A stretch of 64,000 nucleotides of DNA, taken from NCBI GenBank assembly GCA_963825335.1, contig CAWGSP010000001.1:2418001-2482000 (forward strand). The letters run 5' to 3'. Made by a program: the position numbers and the translations under genes. This DNA comes from Methanobacterium_B sp963825335. GTDB lineage: Archaea > Methanobacteriota > Methanobacteria > Methanobacteriales > Methanobacteriaceae. The notes beneath the pieces are model-generated. The model worked only from the letters and a program-made list of their open reading frames with translations. It had not been told where the DNA came from and ran no database searches. The number at the start of each line of letters is the position of its first letter. Position 1 is the first letter of the stretch. Below, one piece after another: positions 58,612 to 64,000 of the stretch.

Positions 58612-59141
58612 ATGAAAATTGAAGAAATTGAATTTACAACGAGTTTACAAAGACAGGAAATATTTGATGTATTAAAAACCGAAGCAAAAAATATTCATAT
58701 CACAGATATCATGGCAGCATCAGCCCATCTAAAAGAAGATTCTAAATATGTGCAACCACATTATCGTGAAAAATATACACGTGTTTACATCGAATCATTT
58801 CTAATGCGTATCAAAGAAATTAATGACAATAAAAATCATTATGAAGGAACGGAGAAGCTGATGAATTATTAGAAGTATTAAATTTAATGCAAAAACAACA
58901 AAAGTTAGCAGAACTTGATTATGACCAACACATTAATTTTTTCAAGATATACAGACTTATTGCACTTTACACTACATTTATACTTAAAGAACCCATACAT
59001 CCTGTGGGAATGCCATTTCCCGGTGGTTTAAATATAAAATACGAGAAAGGAACCTATTATTGTCCTGTTAAAGAGAGTCAAAAAGATAATCCTGGAGCTG
59101 TCTGCGGATTTTGTATAGCAGAACAAACTAAAAACATCTAA
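58612..59141 (+). pseudogene. DUF2115 (UPF0305) protein with one frameshift
   Basis: The two frames 58612-58872 and (from about 58845) to 59141 read as one protein of about 176 residues, the family length. The first part ends 'FLMRIKEINDNKNHYEGT' and the second continues 'EADELLEVLNLMQKQQKLAELDYDQHI', then 'KEPIHPVGMPFPGGLNI', 'YYCPVKESQKDNPGAVCGFC' to the end. The lost base is near 58850 (GGAACGGAG). DUF2115 is found almost only in methanogens and has conserved Cys residues; its role is unknown. GGTGGGC precedes the ATG. One indel only, so a sequencing error cannot be excluded. Confidence 0.8.
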
Positions 59142-59171
59142 ATACATTATGAATTGCGGAGAGAAGTAACT

Positions 59172-59933
59172 ATGAAAGAAGATATTATCAAATACGCTTT
59201 ATCATTAGGAGTTGACGACATAGGTTTTGCTTCGGTTGAAAATTACAATAGTCCTGACTCAATACCGATAACGGAACTGTTTCCAAAAGCAAAAACGATC
59301 ATTGTATTGGCATTTCAGCAGATAGATAATTGCGAAAGTGCTTACGATCAATTTGCATCAATAGGGATTAAAATGTTGTCAGAATTTTCTCACACCGTCA
59401 CATATAAGTTAGCAAGCTTCATAAAAAAAGAGTTCAAAGCACATGCGATGGTTGTACCCTATGCTGCACCAATAACTATGTCTAAAAATACACACATGCC
59501 ATCTGGATTTGTCTCACTGCGCCATTCAGCTTATGCTGCAGGTTTAGGTACATTTGGCCGTCATAATCTTATAATACACCCAGATATGGGTTCTAAAGTT
59601 ATTTTTACTGCCATACTAACAGATATAGAAGTTCCATGTGATACTCCTATTAAAGAAAATCTATGCACAAACTGTGATATATGTGTAAAAAAATGTCCTG
59701 TACAATCATTAAACCATGAAAACAGAACAGATGTAATGAAATGCTTATCAAACAGTCAACCATATGGATTTGGTGGAAATAAACAGTTTTGGATGAAATT
59801 TATTGATAGCACGCCCGAAGAACAGAAAAAAATGCTAGAAAGTGATATTTATCGTAAAATATACCAAGCACAGGCATTAGGATCACAATATGTTTGCTTC
59901 AACTGCACAAAAAACTGTCCAATTGGACAGTGA
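59172..59933 (+). CDS. Epoxyqueuosine reductase (QueG)-like iron-sulfur protein
   Basis: A 253-residue protein. The N-terminal domain (SLGVDDIGFASVENY, LFPKAKTIIVLAF, HTVTYKLASFIKKE, GLGTFGRHNLIIHPDMGS) follows the corrinoid-binding pattern of QueG and related reductases. Two iron-sulfur sets follow: CTNCDICVKKCP near 186 and a Cys group near 202 and 243-250 (CFNCTKNCP). Methanogens carry several QueG-like proteins, some linked to corrinoid activation, so queuosine reduction is not assured. ATG 59172 is preceded by GGAGAGAAG. It lies 30 bases after the DUF2115 gene, probably in one operon. Confidence 0.82.
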   Translation: MKEDIIKYALSLGVDDIGFASVENYNSPDSIPITELFPKAKTIIVLAFQQIDNCESAYDQFASIGIKMLSEFSHTVTYKLASFIKKEFKAHAMVVPYAAPITMSKNTHMPSGFVSLRHSAYAAGLGTFGRHNLIIHPDMGSKVIFTAILTDIEVPCDTPIKENLCTNCDICVKKCPVQSLNHENRTDVMKCLSNSQPYGFGGNKQFWMKFIDSTPEEQKKMLESDIYRKIYQAQALGSQYVCFNCTKNCPIGQ

Positions 59934-60443
59934 ATTCTAACAAAATTTATGAATATTAATTTAAAACTAAAATTAGAATTAATAAAAATCTTTCAAACTA
60001 TCGTAAACGAGAATTATTTTCTCTAAACAAAAGCCCCCAAATGATTTTTATCAACTTTAGCATATATCATTCCCTGCATATACCCGAAATGATCTAAACA
60101 GGAGTAATTTGAACATTTTATCAAATGCATATGAGTTTAATTTTATTACTCCCTCTTACGCATAAACCTACTCTGATTAAAGTATTCTAACTCCCACATT
60201 TTAGTCGTATATCATTAAAGTTGGTATTTGATAAATAAACAAATATAATTATAATGTTTCAATTCATATTTTCAAAAAAAATAAAGTTACATTACAATTC
60301 AAAAATAATCAAGCAACTTGATTAAGATTATGTGACAATTAAAAAAATGTAGAAGAAAAAAGACTCATTTCAATTGAACATTTATTTCTAAATGGATGGT
60401 TACAAATAAATGAATTTAGTGATCTTGAATTAATTATAATATA
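59934..60443. other. Intergenic region with an operator-like palindrome
   Basis: About 510 bases between convergent genes. AATCAAGCAACTTGATT at 60307-60323 resembles the three sites before the gene at 36500, with one mismatch to the ATCAAGTAACTTGAT core. No gene is seen. Confidence 0.45.
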
Positions 60444-61127
60444 CTATTTTTCTATCCATAATTCAAAGCCTATCGGATCTCTTGGATCGTCCAAAATTTC
60501 GTATTTTTTAACGTTAGTATGGGTAACCAATTCTCTGATCTCATCTTTGGTGTATGCACTCCTCAGCAAAAATGTCTTGAAGGTTAATTTGGTAAATAAT
60601 GTATTTATCCAATTTAAGTTCATATTTTCTACATCTTTGTTAATTTCTTCTCGGGATGCATCTCTTTTTAGATCTATTATTAAACCCTTTCCGTTGGGCT
60701 TTAAAACACGGTTGATTTCATTCAATGCTGTATGAGGTTTGGTAAAATTTTTAAAGGCTGCGGTGCATATTATAAAGTCAAATGATTCATCTTCAAAATG
60801 TATGTTTGATGCATCTCCATGTGTAAAATTGATTTTCACACCCTCTTCTTTGGCCTTTGCCTTTTCAATTTCAACGAAGGTGTTGCTGATTTCTAACCCT
60901 GAAATATTGTAGTTACCAAGTTTTGCAAGCTCTATTGATAAATATCCCGGACCTGGAGCTATTTCTAAAACATCACTACCCTCATTGACATTTTGTGCAA
61001 CTAATTTTGCCCAATTTTTATACTGCTTCATGTTACCCTTAACATTTTTCGCGTACCATCGGGCTATAATTCCTTCCATTGCTATGCCTTTATAGCTCTT
61101 TTTAACTTTGGATTCATCTATGGCCAT
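60444..61127 (-). CDS. Class I SAM-dependent methyltransferase
   Basis: A 227-residue protein with a Rossmann-type methyltransferase core: motif I VLEIAPGPGYLSIEL (about 54-68), acidic loop LEISNTFVEIE, motif II-III NFTHGDASNIHF and FDFIICTAAFKNF, then the post-motif VLKPNGKGLIIDLKR. This arrangement is the Methyltransf_11 type; substrate unknown. AAGGGGATATT precedes the ATG. It is the last gene on the - strand after two bactofilins and the DUF4004 gene, 49 bases after the nearer one, so the four may form a single transcript. Confidence 0.88.
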   Translation of the reverse strand: MAIDESKVKKSYKGIAMEGIIARWYAKNVKGNMKQYKNWAKLVAQNVNEGSDVLEIAPGPGYLSIELAKLGNYNISGLEISNTFVEIEKAKAKEEGVKINFTHGDASNIHFEDESFDFIICTAAFKNFTKPHTALNEINRVLKPNGKGLIIDLKRDASREEINKDVENMNLNWINTLFTKLTFKTFLLRSAYTKDEIRELVTHTNVKKYEILDDPRDPIGFELWIEK

Positions 61128-61176
61128 GTAATATCCCCTTTTTTATGATACTAATTAGTTATCGAAATATCATACG

Positions 61177-61860
61177 TTAAATTTTTTTATATTTATCTAC
61201 AATGGATTTTTCTTTGTTTTCGTAACTTTCTTTATATTCTACAAGGTCTATTTTACATCCAGTTCCGATGGTTATTTTATTACCTCTAACTACTTTTGCA
61301 TGGGTATTTTCAAGGTAGATGTAATCGCCTTCTATGATTTTTGCATCGAGTATTTTATTAGTTTCACTCGGCATTATCATATTTTTCAAGCCTAAAAAGC
61401 TTAATTTAGCATTCTTTTTTACTGTTATTTCAGCACATCCTATTTCATCAACTTTACATGGCCAGTACAAATTTATTTTTATTTTGTCGGCATTTAAAAG
61501 TCCACCGATATTGAAACCACCTTCTAATTTAAAAATTTCAGCATTAAAATCATTATCAGTCTGGATGTAGCCTGTTATTGATGTATCATCTGCAAACACT
61601 TCGTTATTAATCTCTATTTCCCCTTGAATTTTGAGATTTTCTGTTTCTAACGGACCTTTAAATTCTGTATGACCCTTTATATTGACAGTATCTATTACTT
61701 CTAATTTACCGTCAAATAGGCCATCTCCGTACACTTTAACGTTGACACACTCGACGTCTCCATGTATCTGGCCTGATCCCTTGATGTTCACATCTTTGAA
61801 TTTTCCACCGGAGGAAGTTCCTTGGCCATAAATATTTAAATTTCTACAATTGTTTTTCAT
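61177..61860 (-). CDS. Bactofilin-like protein (YhbF type)
   Basis: A 227-residue right-handed beta-solenoid protein. Regular strands of the type 'VNIKGSGQIHGDVECVNVKVYGDGLFDGKLEV' (about residues 25-55) and 'ENLKIQGEIEIN' mark the bactofilin (polymer-forming cytoskeletal) fold. In bacteria these build filaments that organise the cell envelope; the closest pattern is YhbE/YhbF of Bacillus, which sit with a YhbD gene as here. The ATG at 61860 follows GGGGATAAAATC; a 12-codon longer start lacks one. It is a paralogue of the next gene upstream (61914-62591), with which it shares length and motif order. Confidence 0.8.
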   Translation of the reverse strand: MKNNCRNLNIYGQGTSSGGKFKDVNIKGSGQIHGDVECVNVKVYGDGLFDGKLEVIDTVNIKGHTEFKGPLETENLKIQGEIEINNEVFADDTSITGYIQTDNDFNAEIFKLEGGFNIGGLLNADKIKINLYWPCKVDEIGCAEITVKKNAKLSFLGLKNMIMPSETNKILDAKIIEGDYIYLENTHAKVVRGNKITIGTGCKIDLVEYKESYENKEKSIVDKYKKI

Positions 61861-61913
61861 GATTTTATCCCCATTCTCCTTGATTACAATGTCCAAATGA
61901 AGGTTTATATATT

Positions 61914-62591
61914 TTATATTTTTTTATTAGTGGATATTATGGCTGTTTCGTCCTGTTTGTAGGTGTTTTTATATTCTATCAGTTCAATTTCACAGCCTTT
62001 TCCTATTTCCACGTTATTTCCTCTTATGGTTTTGGCTTTAGTGTATTCTAGGTATATTTCATCACCTTCGATGATGTCGGTTATGAGACAAGTGTTATAT
62101 CCTAATGGTTGTATCATCTTTTCTAGTCTTGGGAATATAAACCGGCTTTCCCTTTTAACTGTGATCTTTTCACCGCCTATTTCTCGGGTTTCAGAGGGTC
62201 CGTGCAAATTTAATTCTAATTCACCAGAGTTTAGGAGTCCTCTTATTTTAAATGCTCCTTTTATTTGAAATTTTTCAGCGTTACAATTTCCATTGATGTT
62301 GATACGGCCGTGTGTTGTGAAATCTCCGACTGATACATCACCACCGAAATCTCCAAATCCTTGAATATCGATGCTTTTTGATTCTAAACTTCCTTTGATG
62401 ATACTGTTGCCTTTTATATCAACAGATTCTGCTTTTAGGTTACCGCGAATTTCGCAACTACCTTCAATTTTCATGCTGATACATTCTATATCACCGTCTA
62501 TTTTTCCATTTCCTTTGATTATGACTGTTTTATAGTTTCCACCAGCAGTACATCCAGATCCTTCTATTGTTAAATCTTCTATACCATTCAA
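61914..62591 (-). CDS. Bactofilin-like protein (YhbE type)
   Basis: A 225-residue beta-solenoid protein, paralogue of 61177-61860: opening LTIEGSGCTAGGNYKTV, a ladder of 'IKGNGKIDGDIECISMKIEGS' and 'IKGNSIIKGSLESKSI' turns, then 'FKIRGLLNSGELELNLHGPSET' and a polar C-terminus. Start is TTG at 62591, with a strong GGGGGA ten bases upstream. It lies 17 bases after the DUF4004 gene. Bactofilins in archaea are few, and the exact gene order with a YhbD-like gene points to transfer from bacteria such as Firmicutes, or an ancient shared module. Confidence 0.8.
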   Translation of the reverse strand: MNGIEDLTIEGSGCTAGGNYKTVIIKGNGKIDGDIECISMKIEGSCEIRGNLKAESVDIKGNSIIKGSLESKSIDIQGFGDFGGDVSVGDFTTHGRININGNCNAEKFQIKGAFKIRGLLNSGELELNLHGPSETREIGGEKITVKRESRFIFPRLEKMIQPLGYNTCLITDIIEGDEIYLEYTKAKTIRGNNVEIGKGCEIELIEYKNTYKQDETAIISTNKKI

Positions 62592-62608
62592 GATAAAATC
62601 CCCCTATT

Positions 62609-63238
62609 TTATGTCATTTTAATCTTCAGTTCTTCGATTAATTCGGTGATATTTAGTCGTTCGATTATGTTTGTTTTGCTTTCAAAATGTATTTCGCTTG
62701 GTTTTGAAATTATGCAACTGCTTGAAATTCCTAATTTCCTTATAAAGATCAGTTCGCAATTTTTTTCTTTATATTTTGGATAATTTTCTTCTAAAAGATT
62801 TAATATTTCTATTGCTTCGTCGAAATTGATTTTTCCAGACCCTAAAAGTTTGTCTAAAATATGGAGGTATAATATCTTTTCGAAGGTAAAGTCTTCTGAT
62901 TCTCCCATTTCTTGGATATAAAATTCGATGGTAGACTTTGAAACAATGTTTTGCTCTTCGAGCTGTGTTCTGTTTACAACTAGTTCCATGAGGTTTGGTG
63001 ACAGTACTGTGGCAAGGTCGTCCAGGGATATATCACCCTTCATGTTTTTTATTTTCCCAATTCTTTCGAGTATCTTTTCTTTAGGAAAAAAGGTTTCTTG
63101 ACCAGTGAATGTTGATTTCCGAATAAACCACTCTTCGGGTATTAGATTTTTTCGTTTCCATCGATACAATTGACCATAGGATATTTTAGTTAATTCTAAA
63201 AGATCTTTTTTAGATATTAAATTTGATTCCATCATCAT
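62609..63238 (-). CDS. YhbD/DUF4004-type regulator
   Basis: A 209-residue protein. The N-terminal MerR-like winged helix (SKKDLLELTKISYGQLYRWKRKNLIPEEWF, about 8-37) would bind DNA; the middle is a linker with 'GDISLDDLATVLSP', and the C-terminus holds 'ILNLLEENYPKYKEKNCELIF'. This is the pattern of Bacillus YhbD (DUF4004), which is encoded beside the bactofilins yhbE and yhbF. GGAG lies just before a run of three ATG codons; the second (63235) or third (63232) has the better spacing. It heads the operon and probably regulates it. Confidence 0.82.
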   Translation of the reverse strand: MMMESNLISKKDLLELTKISYGQLYRWKRKNLIPEEWFIRKSTFTGQETFFPKEKILERIGKIKNMKGDISLDDLATVLSPNLMELVVNRTQLEEQNIVSKSTIEFYIQEMGESEDFTFEKILYLHILDKLLGSGKINFDEAIEILNLLEENYPKYKEKNCELIFIRKLGISSSCIISKPSEIHFESKTNIIERLNITELIEELKIKMT

Positions 63239-63743
63239 TCACTCCTTCGAAATTCCATTGTTGATCTAATTTTATAAGATTACGTAACATAACACTGTTC
63301 TACAATATATTTTTATTCTATTTAAATGTTGCGTCTTAACAAATAAAATTGATTATTGAATTTATATAGAAATGATATTCTGTCTTGCATCGTCAATCTT
63401 TTATAAATTATTTTTTTAAAAAACATCAGCACAATATTTATCCCAACTTATATGGCCCTATTACACTTAAATTCAGCGTAAATTTTATATATTTTGCAAC
63501 ACAAATATAAAATTAGTAAAAAAATTAAATTCTTTTACAAATTTTTTATCCGATTTGAAACATGTTATAGATTATTTTGAGATTATATTTAAAAAAGAAT
63601 CATTCGGGGGTCGGAGGGTGAAACACACAAAAATAGTGTTCCATTACATATAGCACGAAATTATTCTAAAATTTTCATTTTGCATATAATCAAAAGATGA
63701 TTCTGGTATTAATTTTTACAATACATAATTTTAGAGGTATATA
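63239..63743. other. Divergent intergenic region
   Basis: About 500 AT-rich bases that must hold the promoters of the DUF4004 operon (-) and of the gene at 63744 (+). A GGGGGTCGGAGGGTG stretch near 63606-63620 is unusually G-rich for this region and could belong to a leader or small RNA; no structure is proven. Confidence 0.4.
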
Positions 63744-64000
63744 ATGAAAAATACTCAAAATATTCAAGATTTGGATAATGATAATTTAGGGGACATGATT
63801 GGAGTATTTAAAAATATTGCTGATAATCCCCTGTCTAAATATTTACTCCAAAGAACATTAACATACTGTGAAAAGGATCAATCAACACGATTAGAAAGCG
63901 CACTGAACTATTATCTAGGAAAAAAGGACACTGCATGTTATAAATGCAAACTAATATCTAAATTAATAGGTATTTTAGTCAAATCAGGAGTTAAAAGTTT
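63744..64000 (+). CDS. N-terminus of a probable radical SAM protein (truncated by window end)
   Basis: The first 85 codons are present: MKNTQNIQDLDNDNLGDM, then 'NIADNPLSKYLLQRTLTYCEKD', 'RLESALNYYLGKKDTACYKCKL' and 'SKLIGILVKSGVKS'. The pattern of a helical N-terminus with 'C....Q..RLE.AL..Y.G....C..CKL' is known from long radical SAM/SPASM proteins of Methanobacteriales, in which the CxxxCxxC motif comes some 40-50 residues later, beyond this window. AGAGGTATAT precedes the ATG. Assigned with moderate confidence because the catalytic motif is out of sight. Confidence 0.6.
   Translation, partial: MKNTQNIQDLDNDNLGDMIGVFKNIADNPLSKYLLQRTLTYCEKDQSTRLESALNYYLGKKDTACYKCKLISKLIGILVKSGVKS

Noticed and set aside
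63606..63622. Possible riboswitch leader at a G-rich stretch before the radical SAM gene
   Set aside because: G-rich but without a recognisable paired core; too little evidence to call.
1..64000. tRNA or rRNA genes as an integration site for the island
   Set aside because: No cloverleaf with a TTCGAATC-type arm or rRNA core sequence was noticed near the integrase or elsewhere; a dedicated tRNA scan was not possible.

Overview
The window looks like a chromosomal segment of a low-GC methanogenic archaeon of the order Methanobacteriales, most likely Methanobacterium or a close relative. This is inferred from gene content and not from a marker gene, since no rRNA or tRNA was seen. The supporting content is a DUF2115 (UPF0305) gene, DUF4013 and DUF5518-type membrane proteins, a giant adhesin-like protein with polymorphic-outer-membrane-type repeats, an AqpM-type aquaporin, archaeal TATA boxes and GGAG/GGTGAT ribosome sites.

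Layout. 0-13.5 kb is mostly intact housekeeping or stress-type genes: small membrane proteins, a PsbP-like lipoprotein-type protein, two redox or hydrolase enzymes, aquaporin, a soluble multi-PAS histidine kinase, an FMN-binding protein, an EmrB-type exporter, an iron-sulfur flavoprotein-like enzyme and a ketopantoate-reductase-like enzyme. 13.5-33.5 kb carries regulated enzyme and transporter units (TetR + hydrolase, MarR + exporter). It also carries an [HTH regulator - membrane protein - tiny protein] cassette beside a MacB-type ABC exporter. A second diverged copy of the cassette lies at 31.6-33.4 kb, where the exporter is reduced to a remnant. Much of this stretch is gene debris: an aldo/keto reductase, a sensor kinase, a flavin reductase and permease ends.

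33.5-38 kb is a graveyard holding a decayed DpnII/MboI-like nuclease, another restriction-like fragment and a decayed TrmB regulator, with an intact monooxygenase-like gene under three palindromic operator-like sites. 38.1-50.6 kb is a defence island. It contains a TIR-like/PD-(D/E)XK fusion protein translationally coupled to a second PD-(D/E)XK protein, a divergently placed two-TM protein, a Hachiman-like HamA-HamB pair, then an OLD-family nuclease followed by a HEPN (ApeA-like) protein. Related non-coding repeats sit at 38.15-38.5, 46.2-46.4, 50.8 and 57.6-58.0 kb, and a frameshifted tyrosine recombinase lies at 51.1-52.4 kb, so the island looks like an integrated or assembled mobile region.

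52.5-56.6 kb is one surface adhesin. 57-59.9 kb has tiny ribbon-helix-helix type genes, a frameshifted DUF2115 gene and a QueG-like iron-sulfur protein. 60.4-63.2 kb is an operon resembling Bacillus yhbD-yhbE-yhbF (DUF4004 regulator plus two bactofilins) with a methyltransferase. The window ends inside the N-terminus of a probable radical SAM protein.

The most promising undescribed systems are the TIR-REase + REase pair (38810-40237) and the OLD + HEPN pair (46814-50566). The number of genes with a single lesion (DUF4013 amber codon, integrase poly-A shift, DUF2115 shift) means sequencing error must be excluded for those, while the multiply broken genes are real debris.
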